Shown: positions 1 through 7,229 of the stretch, one piece after another
Layout: the number at the start of each line of letters is the position of its first letter
Numbering within the stretch: the stretch's first letter is position 1
NCBI GenBank assembly: GCA_019118525.1
Contig: DWYV01000007.1
Coordinates: 1-39,801 of the forward strand
From: Candidatus Bariatricus faecipullorum
GTDB lineage: Bacteria; Bacillota; Clostridia; Lachnospirales; Lachnospiraceae
Length of the DNA: 39,801 nucleotides
Direction of reading: 5' to 3'
The notes under the pieces: model-generated
What the model was told of the DNA's origin: nothing
Seen by the model: the letters and a program-made list of their open reading frames with translations, nothing else
The model's database searches: none
Made by a program: the position numbers and the translations under genes

Positions 1-203
1 GTCTCATGATATTTCAAAGATTCGGAAATATGAAATTTGCATACCGAAACCGCGAGTTTTGGTGCAAGGGATACTATGTCGATACAGTAGGAAAGAACAC
101 TGCAGCAATAAGAAGTTATATAGCCAACCAACTAAAGCAAGATAGGGAAATGGACCAGATTAGTCTATTTGATCCGAGAGACCCGTTTACGGGTAGCAAG
201 TAA
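1..203 (+). CDS. tnpA: IS200/IS605-family transposase TnpA, C-terminal part (cut by window edge)
   Basis: The reading frame is open from the window edge (first full codon at 3) and ends with TAA at 201-203. About 66 residues remain. It resembles the C-terminal part of IS200/IS605 Y1 transposases: a GYYVDTVGKN stretch followed by a helix with SYIANQ. In this family the nucleophilic tyrosine and an assisting glutamine lie four residues apart in that helix, and both are present (Tyr and Gln of SYIANQ). The HUH histidines would lie upstream, outside the window. These enzymes move single-stranded DNA by recognising end hairpins, and hairpins follow directly. Whether the gene is intact cannot be judged. 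Family assignment is firm. Confidence 0.85.
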   Translation, partial: LMIFQRFGNMKFAYRNREFWCKGYYVDTVGKNTAAIRSYIANQLKQDREMDQISLFDPRDPFTGSK

Positions 204-303
204 TCCTGCGCGTGGCTGGCAGGCCAATAGAGAACGCACTTGTGCGTGGCTAGTAGTATTAGGGCTATGCCCGAAAATGAAAAACCACCCGCTATGCGGG
301 TGG
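181..303 (+). mobile_element. Right end of the IS200/IS605-like element: run of hairpins
   Basis: Five short inverted repeats are packed from the last codons of the transposase into the region behind it: ACCCG/CGGGT at 181-194, TGGC/GCCA at 213-226, CGCAC/GTGCG at 235-246, GGGC/GCCC at 262-272 and CCACCCGC/GCGGGTGG at 285-303. The last two share the loop context GCTATGC. A 16-base direct repeat with three differences is seen at 207-222 and 241-256. IS200/IS605 transposases act on subterminal hairpins, so 285-303 is the most likely right-end hairpin and the element should end shortly after it. The exact terminus cannot be set without the left end. Confidence 0.6.
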
Positions 304-350
304 ATGTTTATTTGTGTGATACGTCCGGATGGCGACCGCCGTATGCACAC

Positions 351-386
351 TTGACAAATTCGGGATTCTGGCCTAATATACTTAGG
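351..386 (+). promoter_or_regulatory. Promoter and overlapping operator of marR-MATE
   Basis: A near-consensus sigma-A promoter is visible: TTGACA at 351-356, 17 bases, then TAATAT at 374-379. A perfect inverted repeat CCTAA-5-TTAGG (372-386) covers the -10 box. A palindrome placed over the -10 in front of a MarR gene is the usual layout for autorepression. The operator role is inferred from position and symmetry. Confidence 0.7.
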
Positions 387-415
387 AACCGAAGTAATGA
401 AAGGGGAACCAGATT

Positions 416-847
416 ATGGAAACCGGAAAAATTATCAACCGTATTTCCAACCGGCTTCGCCGCCGTTCCCAGATGGCGCGGGAGCGGACGGGAATCACGG
501 GGGCCAGGGGAAATATACTGGACTATATCCTGGTAGAGTCGGAAAAGCACAGCGTCTACCAGAAGGAAATCGAAAAGGAATTCGGCCTTCGGCCGTCTAC
601 GGCCACAGAAGTACTGAAATACCTGGAAGAAAAAGAACTTATCCGGAGGATACCCGATGAGGAGGACGCCCGTTTTAAAAAGATTGTGTTTACGGAAGAG
701 GCAGAGAAAATCCGGGAAGTCCTGCGCAGGGAAATCGAGCAGACCGAAGAAATCCTTCTCCGGGGTATTTCGGAGGAAGAACGGGAAATTTTTCAAAAAA
801 CGGCAGAAAAGATGCTGGCGAATCTGGAAGAGGAGGAAGAAAGATAA
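416..847 (+). CDS. MarR-family transcriptional regulator
   Basis: The protein has 143 residues, a normal MarR length. A winged helix-turn-helix is seen at about residues 45-95: the stretch SVYQKEIEKEFGLRPSTATEVLKYL is the recognition unit and the wing follows with RRIPDEEDARFKK. The C-terminal third is a charged helix rich in Glu and Lys, as in the dimerisation part of the family. An AAGGGGA ribosome site precedes the ATG. The stop overlaps the start of the efflux gene (TAATG), so the two are translationally coupled. This is the arrangement of MepR/MepA-type pairs, in which the regulator is released by a transported compound. The ligand is unknown. Confidence 0.88.
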   Translation: METGKIINRISNRLRRRSQMARERTGITGARGNILDYILVESEKHSVYQKEIEKEFGLRPSTATEVLKYLEEKELIRRIPDEEDARFKKIVFTEEAEKIREVLRREIEQTEEILLRGISEEEREIFQKTAEKMLANLEEEEER

Positions 848-2226
848 TGGACGAGCATGAACTGATGGGGCAGATGAAGATATCGAAGGCGGTCGCCAAA
901 ATGGCTATTCCCAGTGTCATCAGCAGTCTGGTAACAGTAGTTTACAATATGGCGGACACTTTTTTTGTGGGACAGACCGGGGACCCGCTTCAGGTGGCGG
1001 CGGTCAGCCTGACCAACCCCATCTTTATTTTAATGATGGCGTTTGCCAATATGCTGGGGATGGGCGGCAGTGCCGTGCTGTCCGTGGCTCTGGGGGAAAA
1101 GAATGAAGTACGTGCCAAAAAGGCATCCTCTCTGGTGACCTGGGCTTCCGTGGCCATTGGCGTGGTGTTTGCCCTGCTGCTGATAGTGTTCATGAATCCG
1201 GTCCTGACTCTTTTCGGGGCCAATGCAGAGACCTGTGAATTTGCACGCGGGTACACCTTCCATATTTCCTACGGCGCGCCCTTTATCATCTGGTCGGCGG
1301 CAGCCAGCTTCATTGTGCGGGCCGAGGGGGCCAGCCGGGAGGCCATGACCGGAAGCATGATTGGAACCATTGCCAATATCGTGCTGGACCCGGTTTTCAT
1401 TTCCGGACTGCATATGGGTACGGCGGGGGCGGCCATTGCCACCACCATAGGAAATGTGCTGGCCAGCGTTTACTATCTGTGGTATTTTCTGAAAAAAAGC
1501 AGGGTTCTGTCGCTTCACTGGAAATACGTCACCCTGCGGGAAGGAATTCTGGGACGTATCTGTTTTACCGGCCTTCCTACAGCCATCTTTTCCGCGCTGA
1601 TGAGTGTGTCCACCATTATCCTGAACCAGCTTCTGGTCGTTTACGGAAACGACCCGGTGGCGGCCATCGGAATCGTGTTTAAGGCCAATATGTTTATCAC
1701 CTTCCTCCAGATGGGACTGGCAAACGGAGTGTAGCCCCTGCTGGGATATAACTACGGCTCCGGGGACGTGAAACGGTTCCGGGGCATTGAATCCTTTACG
1801 AAAAAATGCTGTATCATCACGGGGATTGCCGCCACAGCGCTCTATTTCTTCCTGCGGGAGCCCATTATCCGGCTGTTTATCAGCGATGAGGACGTGGTGG
1901 CCTACGGCGTGGAAATGCTGGTGGCTTATATGCTTTCCGGTCCGGTCATCGGCATTCTGTTTGTAAATATGAACTGCATGCAGTCGGTGGGACACGCCTT
2001 TCCGGCCACGGTACTTTCCGTCCTGCGCCAGGGGATTCTGCTGATTCCCCTGCTTTACCTGCTGCGGGCCCTGTTCGGACTGGACGGGGTTATCCTGGGG
2101 CAGTCCGTGACCGACTATATCGCAGTCATTCTGTCCATTTTCTTATGGAGGAAAATCCGTGCCGGACTTCAGCCCGCGGGGCAGAAAGAAGAGACGGGGG
2201 CAAATCAGGAAACAGGTTCCCGGTAA
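847..2226 (+). pseudogene. MATE-family multidrug efflux protein, interrupted by an in-frame TAG
   Basis: One continuous frame of 460 codons (a normal MATE length) is broken by TAG at 1732-1734, after 295 residues. Both halves match the family. The N-terminal half has the typical PSVISSLVTVVYNMADTFFVG start and six hydrophobic segments. The second half resumes at once with PLLGYNYGSGD and runs to the end. In relatives this place reads GVQPLLGYNYG, so a CAG glutamine codon has become TAG by one C-to-T change. No frameshift is present. It is either a fresh nonsense mutation, a read error, or a read-through site. If unsuppressed, the truncated protein would lack the second MATE lobe and not transport. 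Export of cationic drugs by cation antiport is the family role. Confidence 0.85.
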
Positions 2227-2237
2227 GGGAAAAACTG

Positions 2238-2246
2238 TGCTAAAAT
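2238..2246 (+). promoter_or_regulatory. Extended -10 promoter of the small Cys-motif gene
   Basis: TGCTAAAAT (TG at 2238-2239, TAAAAT at 2241-2246) lies 29 bases before the next start codon. No good -35 is visible 17 bases upstream, which fits an extended -10 promoter. AAGGAGG follows in front of the ATG. Confidence 0.45.
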
Positions 2247-2274
2247 ACAGATAGAAAAAAAGGAGGTATGACTT

Positions 2275-2634
2275 ATGAGCAGAGAAACTGTGGAATATGT
2301 AGTGGAGAAATCCAGAGAACTGATGGCGGCGCCGTCCTGCAGCAAAGAGGCGAAGGAAGCGGCCCAGGCGTGGCTGGATGCGGTCGGAACTGAAAGAGAG
2401 GCGGAAGAGACAAAGAAATACATCGCCGAGCTGGAGGAGGACATTGTAACAGCAGAGGGCCTGACCGCATTTGCGGAATCCGAAGCCGGAGCGGCGGTGT
2501 TCGGCGGTGCGGAAGCGGCAAAGAAAGTGGCGGAGCATGGACGGGAGCTTACGGCTGCCGGAAAGCAGTACTGTGACTGCCCGGCCTGCGCGGCAGTGGA
2601 AGCGATTCTGGCGAAAAAAGAAGAGCTTGTCTAA
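2275..2634 (+). CDS. Small conserved protein with C-terminal CDCPAC motif, function unknown
   Basis: The protein has 119 residues behind an excellent AAGGAGG site. It is helical and acidic, with no signal peptide or membrane segment. Near the C-terminus it carries YCDCPACAAVEAIL, a compact CxCxxC motif that could bind metal or form a disulphide. Similar small proteins in gut Clostridia are, to my recollection, sometimes labelled heat-shock protein or Hsp90, but no Hsp90 ATPase or J-like domain is seen here, so that label should not be trusted. It may share a transcript with the SRAP gene that follows after 8 bases. Function is unknown. Confidence 0.75.
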   Translation: MSRETVEYVVEKSRELMAAPSCSKEAKEAAQAWLDAVGTEREAEETKKYIAELEEDIVTAEGLTAFAESEAGAAVFGGAEAAKKVAEHGRELTAAGKQYCDCPACAAVEAILAKKEELV

Positions 2635-2642
2635 GAACTGTC

Positions 2643-3245
2643 ATGTGCGGGAGATATTACATCACTCCGGCGGCTCTGCGGGAAGCCGCAGAGCTGGCGG
2701 AAGGCCCGGAGACAGAGAAGGACACGGCACAGCGGGATAAGGACACGGCGCAGCGGGATGTCTGTCCGGGGGAGAGTGCGCCGGTACTTCTGGCCCGGGG
2801 ACTTCGGACAGAAAGTGTCCGGATGACGTGGGGATTTCCCCGGCAGGAGGGGAAAGGCCTTCTGATAAACGCCCGCGCCGAGACGGCGTGGGAAAAGCCC
2901 ACCTTCCGGGACAGTATCCACAGCAGGCGGTGTGTGATTCTGGCCGGCGGTTTCTACGAGTGGAACCGGGAAAAGGAGAAGTATACGTTTCGAAGAGCAG
3001 ATGGAACAGCGGTGTTTCTGGCAGGCTGCTATAACCGTTACCGGGACGGGGACCGGTTCGTTATCCTGACCGTGCCGGCGAATGCGTCTGTAGCAGCAGT
3101 ACACGACCGGATGCCGCTGATACTGGAAGCGGAAGAACTGGAAGACTGGCTTTTGGATACCGGGGCAGCGAAAAAAATAACAGAGAAGATTCCGGCCGCC
3201 CTGAAAGGGGAGACGGAATATGCCCAGATGAGTCTGTTTGAATGA
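2643..3245 (+). CDS. SOS response-associated peptidase (SRAP) family protein, YedK/HMCES-like
   Basis: The protein has 200 residues. SRAP proteins cap abasic sites in single-stranded DNA by a thiazolidine link through the N-terminal cysteine. All key residues are present: Cys2 (directly after Met1), Asn76 in INARAE, Glu106 in GFYEW and His154 in HDRMP. A strong Shine-Dalgarno is not visible before the ATG, but the start is fixed because the cysteine must be residue 2. A 21-bp tandem repeat (2718-2738 and 2739-2759, one mismatch) duplicates KDTAQRD at residues 26-39. It lies in a loop between the N-terminal helix and the core, so the fold should tolerate it. No LexA-type box was recognised nearby. 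Confidence 0.92.
   Translation: MCGRYYITPAALREAAELAEGPETEKDTAQRDKDTAQRDVCPGESAPVLLARGLRTESVRMTWGFPRQEGKGLLINARAETAWEKPTFRDSIHSRRCVILAGGFYEWNREKEKYTFRRADGTAVFLAGCYNRYRDGDRFVILTVPANASVAAVHDRMPLILEAEELEDWLLDTGAAKKITEKIPAALKGETEYAQMSLFE
2718..2759 (+). repeat. 21-bp in-frame tandem duplication inside the SRAP gene
   Basis: Two adjacent 21-base units differ at a single position (A to G) and encode KDTAQRD twice. The length is a multiple of three, so the frame is kept. Confidence 0.9.
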
Positions 3246-3274
3246 CAAATTCAAATGCAAAGACGGGATAAAAG

Positions 3275-3283
3275 TGGTAGAAT
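3275..3283 (+). promoter_or_regulatory. Possible extended -10 promoter of the XRE gene
   Basis: TGGTAGAAT gives a TGn-extended -10 (TAGAAT at 3278-3283), 89 bases before the chosen start. No convincing -35 is seen. The 127 bases between the SRAP gene and the XRE start hold nothing else that I recognise. Confidence 0.35.
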
Positions 3284-3372
3284 GGATAGTGTCACCAGAT
3301 GGAACCAGCCGGTGTCTGCGGAGGCCGAAAGCGGCAGGGCCGCACATGCCGGAGCGGGAAGGAGGATCCCCC

Positions 3373-3699
3373 ATGATGTACATAACACAGAATTATCCGG
3401 TCATTGACGTCAGACTTACGGGACAGAGAATCCAGAACCTGATGAAAGAACGCGGGATAAAGCCGACAGAGGTCCAGGACTGGCTCTCTCTTTCCTGCGT
3501 GCAGACCGTGTACCGGTGGATGAAGGGAATCAGTGTCCCGAGCATCGACAATCTGTATGCACTCAGTCAGCTCTTTGGAGTCCGAATGGACGATATTATA
3601 GTAGGAAGCCGGGAGGAAGCCGGGGATGAGAAAACGGGCTCCTCCCGGCCTCTTTGTTTATGGAGACCTTTTTTTCGGCAGTGCGGGTATGCCGCATAA
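3373..3699 (+). CDS. XRE-family helix-turn-helix protein
   Basis: The frame is open from further upstream, but the start at 3373 (ATGATG) sits behind GGAAGGAGGA and gives a compact 108-residue protein. Residues about 15-75 form a Cro/C1-type helix-turn-helix: RLTGQRIQNLMKERGIKPTEVQDWL, the recognition helix VQTVYRWMKG, then IPSIDNL-type and LFGVRMDDIIV segments. The last 25 residues (after VGSREE) look like run-through sequence, and the DNA there folds into a GC-rich hairpin. Such small proteins are found both in housekeeping loci and in mobile elements. No partner toxin or phage gene is adjacent. The target is unknown. Confidence 0.78.
   Translation: MMYITQNYPVIDVRLTGQRIQNLMKERGIKPTEVQDWLSLSCVQTVYRWMKGISVPSIDNLYALSQLFGVRMDDIIVGSREEAGDEKTGSSRPLCLWRPFFRQCGYAA
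3608..3656 (+). terminator. Possible intrinsic terminator overlapping the end of the XRE gene
   Basis: GCCGGGAGG (3608-3616) pairs perfectly with CCTCCCGGC (3641-3649). The loop is 24 bases, and a T-rich but interrupted tract (TCTTTGTTT) follows. It lies inside the last 30 codons of the reading frame. The imperfect T tract and long loop keep confidence moderate. Confidence 0.4.
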
Positions 3700-3718
3700 A
3701 CCTGGAATTTTGAATTCA

Positions 3719-3747
3719 ATGACAATTCTGTCCGGCAGCGTTAAAGT
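3719..3747 (+). promoter_or_regulatory. Possible promoter of the coiled-coil protein gene
   Basis: ATGACA (3719-3724), a 17-base spacer and TAAAGT (3742-3747) form a fair sigma-A match 36 bases before the next start. A TTGAATTCAA palindrome (3710-3719) touches the -35. Confidence 0.4.
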
Positions 3748-3782
3748 AAATAGCAGAAAAACGGACAGGAGGCTGGAAAAGA

Positions 3783-4442
3783 ATGAAAACGAAAATGCTG
3801 ATTACCCAGGCGCTGGATGAACGGGATATGCTGGTAAAGAAAATTGCGGATAAGATTCAGAAGGCAAGTTTTGTAGACACCATAAAGCACAATGAAGAAA
3901 ATGTCATGAACGGAAAAATTTCCCGGGAGGAATTCTGCCGGAAGGCAGAGGCGTCCTATCAGCAGATAACAGATCTGACGGAACGGTTTGGTCAGATAGA
4001 CGCTGCGATTGTGGCTTCCAATGCGGCCACCTGGATTGAGACGTCCTATGGCCGGTTTACGGTGGCAGGCGCGATTTCCCTGAGGAACAGACTGCGGGGA
4101 CTGGGAGCGTACGCAGGGGAAGCCGAATTTGAAAACAATCTGTATCAGAAGATGCAGGAAGAGTATCAGATCCGGGTTCAGACCATGGAAATGCGGAACA
4201 AACAGCTGCAGGACACCGCAGAGGAAATGCGTCTGAGTATTCTGGGAAGAGAGAACAGGACCCGGGAGGAGAAGCCGCTGGGCGTCGTAGAAGCTTATGT
4301 GAAGGAAAATACGACCGAGCTTGCGGACCCGCTTCAGGTACAGAAGAAGCTGGAACTTCTCTGGGAGAAAAAGACGACGCTTCTGAAAGAGCTGGATACG
4401 CAGATAAAGGTATCCAATGCCACTACCTTTATCGAGGTATAG
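3783..4442 (+). CDS. Coiled-coil protein of unknown function
   Basis: The protein has 219 residues, is soluble and mostly helical, with a GGACAGGAGG ribosome site. It opens with ITQALDERDMLVKKIADKIQKASF, a coiled-coil. The centre has SNAATWIETSYGRFTVAGAISLRNRLRG, and the end repeats a related phrase, KVSNATTFIEV. That pairing of SNA-T-IE motifs suggests two halves that pack together. Distantly similar proteins exist in clostridial genomes and prophages. A relation to the DIP1984/DUF6847 group is possible from the general pattern, but I cannot confirm it. No catalytic motif, signal peptide or membrane segment is seen. It appears to be a single-gene unit. Confidence 0.65.
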   Translation: MKTKMLITQALDERDMLVKKIADKIQKASFVDTIKHNEENVMNGKISREEFCRKAEASYQQITDLTERFGQIDAAIVASNAATWIETSYGRFTVAGAISLRNRLRGLGAYAGEAEFENNLYQKMQEEYQIRVQTMEMRNKQLQDTAEEMRLSILGRENRTREEKPLGVVEAYVKENTTELADPLQVQKKLELLWEKKTTLLKELDTQIKVSNATTFIEV

Positions 4443-4820
4443 CAGACGCACCGGATGTCTGCATTACGAAAATCCGGAACCCGGTTCCCCTGCAGCAGGG
4501 TAAAGCTGTATTCGGATAATTCAGAATAGAAGAGAAGAAATCAACCGTTTTCCTTTTTTCATTTTATCTGAACGAGAAACCGGCACCCTTTTTGACATTT
4601 ATGGAAGAACGGACTTTTATCAACTTTGACGCAGGCATGGAGACATGCTGAAATCTCTGGGAAGGGTTTGGTGCGGAACCGGTTGACCGCGGATTGACCA
4701 CAGAGCTGTAATGCAGGCATAAAATAATGGGAGTTATCCTTTGGGAGAAGCAGTTAAAAGAAAGCTCTTTACGGACAGAGAGCCCTGCCGTATAATGAAA
4801 AGCGCAAAAGGAGACCGATT
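4443..4820 (+). other. 378-bp intergenic region before the two-component genes
   Basis: No coding region is supported here. A 13-base palindrome CCCTGCAGCAGGG (4488-4500) and a weak hairpin GCAGAC/GTCTGC (4442-4462) directly after the preceding stop are present, without a T tract. The right part holds the promoter listed next. Confidence 0.5.
4768..4796 (+). promoter_or_regulatory. Promoter of the response regulator-kinase-ABC operon
   Basis: A perfect TATAAT at 4791-4796 is preceded by TTTACG at 4768-4773 with a 17-base spacer. The start codon of the response regulator follows 24 bases later behind AAAGGAG. Confidence 0.7.
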
Positions 4821-5510
4821 ATGAAGATACTGGTTGTGGAAGATGACCTGGCGCTGAGTGCAGGACTTTGTTTTGAACTGGATACGGGCGGCTGCCTGAC
4901 GGTGGCCGCCTATAACTGTAAGAAAGCCCGCCTGCTGCTGAAGGAGCAGACGTTTGACATGGTGCTTCTGGATGTAAACCTGCCGGACGGAAACGGGTTT
5001 GACCTGTGCCGGGAGATGAAGGCACAGTACCCGGATATGCCGGTAATATTTTTGACGGCCAATGACCTGGACGAGGATGTACTGAAGGGCTATGACATGG
5101 GAGCAGAGGACTATATTACCAAGCCCTTTAATACAAAGATTCTGAAGAAACGGATGGAAGTGGCCCTGCGGCGAAAAGGGGACAGCCCGGAAGAATCCCG
5201 GGAGGAAGTCTGGGAGGACGGATTTCTGCGGGTGGATTTTGGCCGGCTGACTGTATTTGCAGGGGAAGAGAAAGCGGCCATTACGCCCAATGAGTACAAG
5301 CTTCTCCGGGCCCTGACCGAGCGCCCGGGAACCGTGGTGACCAGACAGTTCCTGCTGGAACGGCTCTGGGACAGCGGCGGAAATTTTATTGACGACCATA
5401 CCCTGACGGTGACCATGAACCGTCTGCGGGGCAAAATAGAAGACAAAGACCATACCTACATCCGGACTGTGAGGGGGATGGGTTATATCTGGACGGGAGG
5501 AAAGGCATGA
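4821..5510 (+). CDS. OmpR-family response regulator
   Basis: The protein has 229 residues. The receiver domain (1-120) shows the acidic pair Glu7/Asp8-Asp9, the phosphoacceptor Asp51 in LLDVNLPDG, a Thr at about 79 and Lys101 in DYITKPF. The C-terminal winged helix of the OmpR type (about 130-225) has PNEYKLLRAL, the recognition part DDHTLTVTMNRLRGKIE and the ending YIRTVRGMGYIW. Its stop overlaps the kinase start (ATGA), and kinase, ATPase and permease follow without gaps. This is the layout of peptide-antibiotic sensing and export loci of the Bce kind. Phosphorylation by the next gene product is expected to raise transporter expression. Confidence 0.93.
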   Translation: MKILVVEDDLALSAGLCFELDTGGCLTVAAYNCKKARLLLKEQTFDMVLLDVNLPDGNGFDLCREMKAQYPDMPVIFLTANDLDEDVLKGYDMGAEDYITKPFNTKILKKRMEVALRRKGDSPEESREEVWEDGFLRVDFGRLTVFAGEEKAAITPNEYKLLRALTERPGTVVTRQFLLERLWDSGGNFIDDHTLTVTMNRLRGKIEDKDHTYIRTVRGMGYIWTGGKA

Positions 5511-6532
5511 AAAGGAAAAGGGAAAAAGTAGGGAAGGCACTGCTTCTGACGGCAGCAGCCGCGTTAATCGGCGGTCTTGTCTGGATGTGTCAGAGGTGGA
5601 TTCCCAGTCCCGGCGTGCGTTACGGTATTCTGGCCGTGGCAGCCGGGATTTTTGCTGTGGCGGGAATCTGGGCGGCCTGGCAGAGAAAGCAGGTGACGGC
5701 GTTTGCGGACGAACTCTGCGCCACACTGGACGATATGATGGCAGGCAGGAAGCCGGAAGAGGGAGAACAGGTCTATGAGGACACACTGACCGCCCGGGTG
5801 CAGGGGAAACTGCGGCAGTTTGGCGAGATGACGGGAGAGTCCAGGGAGCAGAGCAGAAGGGATAAAGAGACCCTCCAGGCCCTGGTCAGCGACATTTCCC
5901 ATCAGGTAAAAACACCCATTTCCAATATCCGGATGTTTACGGGAATTCTGAAAAATCACAGCCTCCCGGAGGAAAAACGGCAGGAATTTCTGGAGCTTCT
6001 GGACGGGCAGGCAGGGAAACTGGACTTTCTTATGCAGTCCCTGATTAAAATGTCCAGACTGGAGACGGGAACCTTTACGCTTCATGTGGAGGAAGCGTCT
6101 CTTTACGAGACCATTGCCCGGGCAGTAAGCCAGGTGTGGGCCGGCGCGGAGAAAAAAGAGATTTCCGTCTCGGTGGAGTGTGACAGCAGTATCCGGGTCA
6201 GGCACGACGCAAAATGGACGGCAGAAGCACTGGGAAATATTCTGGACAATGCCGTAAAATATACAGCTCCCGGAGGGCAGATTGTCATCCGGGTACGGCC
6301 CTGGCAGATGTATACAAGAGTCGATGTAACGGACACGGGAATCGGCATTGCGCCGGAGCACTATCACGATGTGTTCCGGCGGTTTTACCGTGCGGAAGAG
6401 GTGGCCGGCCAGGAGGGCGTGGGCCTGGGGCTTTATCTGGCCCAGGAAATTATCCGGCTGCAGAAGGGATATATTACCGTCAAATCGGTTCCGGGTCAGG
6501 GAAGTACCTTTACGGTATACCTGCTCAGCTGA
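5507..6532 (+). CDS. Intramembrane-sensing-type histidine kinase
   Basis: The protein has 341 residues. Two membrane helices (about 10-30 and 36-58) are joined by only about six residues, so there is no outside sensor domain. This short-loop architecture is typical of BceS-like kinases, which sense through their ABC transporter. The kinase core is complete: His132 in SDISHQVKTPISN, the N box NILDNAVKYT, G1 DTGIGIAPEHYHDVF and G2 GVGLGLYLAQEI. It overlaps the response regulator by four bases. The ATPase gene starts 16 bases after its stop. Confidence 0.92.
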   Translation: MKRKREKVGKALLLTAAAALIGGLVWMCQRWIPSPGVRYGILAVAAGIFAVAGIWAAWQRKQVTAFADELCATLDDMMAGRKPEEGEQVYEDTLTARVQGKLRQFGEMTGESREQSRRDKETLQALVSDISHQVKTPISNIRMFTGILKNHSLPEEKRQEFLELLDGQAGKLDFLMQSLIKMSRLETGTFTLHVEEASLYETIARAVSQVWAGAEKKEISVSVECDSSIRVRHDAKWTAEALGNILDNAVKYTAPGGQIVIRVRPWQMYTRVDVTDTGIGIAPEHYHDVFRRFYRAEEVAGQEGVGLGLYLAQEIIRLQKGYITVKSVPGQGSTFTVYLLS

Positions 6533-6548
6533 AAAGGAGGAGACAGCC

Positions 6549-7229
6549 GTGGAAACAGTGGCAGTTGTGGAAAATCTGAAAAAATATTATGGAAAAGGAG
6601 CGAACCAGGTCCGGGCGCTGGACGGGGTGAACCTGGAAATTGAAAAAGGAAAGTTTACCATGATTATCGGGACCTCGGGAAGCGGAAAGACGACGCTGCT
6701 CAACCTGCTGGGCGGGCAGGACCGGCCTTCGGAAGGGCGGATTTTTGTGGACGGGGTCCGGATTGATACGCTGAAGGAGCCGGAGCTGGCGGTATACCGG
6801 CGGAACAAAACGGGCTTTATCTATCAGAATTTTAACCTGATTCCCATGCTGACCGTGCGGGAGAATATTCTGTTTCCCCTGGATATGGGAAATCAGAAAC
6901 CGGACAGAGAGCTGTTTGGGGAGCTGGTGGAGACGCTGCGCCTGGAAGAGAGACTGGAAGCGTACCCGGGAGAGCTTTCCGGAGGACAGCAGCAGGCAGT
7001 GGCCATTGCCCGGGCACTGCTGGGGAGGCCGGCCCTGGTGCTGGCGGATGAACCTACCGGCAATCTGGACACCAGAAGCAGTCAGAATGTACTGGGACTG
7101 CTGAAGCTGATGAATGAGCGGTATCACCAGACAATCGTGATGATTACGCACAATCTGGAAATCGCGCAGATGGCGGACTGTGTCTGGAGACTGGAGGACG
7201 GAAAAATTCTGTCCGGGGAGGCGAAGTGA
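6549..7229 (+). CDS. ABC transporter ATP-binding protein (first module)
   Basis: The start is GTG at 6549 behind AAAAGGAGGAG; the frame is open further upstream only inside the kinase gene. The 226-residue protein is a LolD/MacB-type ATPase: Walker [11 protein letters not shown]-loop [10 protein letters not shown], Walker [13 protein letters not shown] and switch histidine in MITHN. The region after the signature reads [15 protein letters not shown], where nearly all relatives, including the second copy in this window, have Arg in place of the first Ala. It should power the FtsX-type permease encoded next, whose start overlaps its stop. Substrate is unknown; antimicrobial peptide or lipid handling is likely from the context. 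Confidence 0.92.
   Translation: METVAVVENLKKYYGKGANQVRALDGVNLEIEKGKFTMIIGTSGSGKTTLLNLLGGQDRPSEGRIFVDGVRIDTLKEPELAVYRRNKTGFIYQNFNLIPMLTVRENILFPLDMGNQKPDRELFGELVETLRLEERLEAYPGELSGGQQQAVAIARALLGRPALVLADEPTGNLDTRSSQNVLGLLKLMNERYHQTIVMITHNLEIAQMADCVWRLEDGKILSGEAK

Noticed and set aside
1732-1734. Pyrrolysine or another recoded residue at the MATE TAG
   Set aside because: MATE proteins are not known to use it, no supporting gene or RNA element is visible, and a simple CAG-to-TAG change explains the site.
6348-6548. A 67-codon upstream extension of the first ATPase gene
   Set aside because: It lies within the kinase gene, lacks family similarity, and GTG at 6549 has a strong ribosome site.
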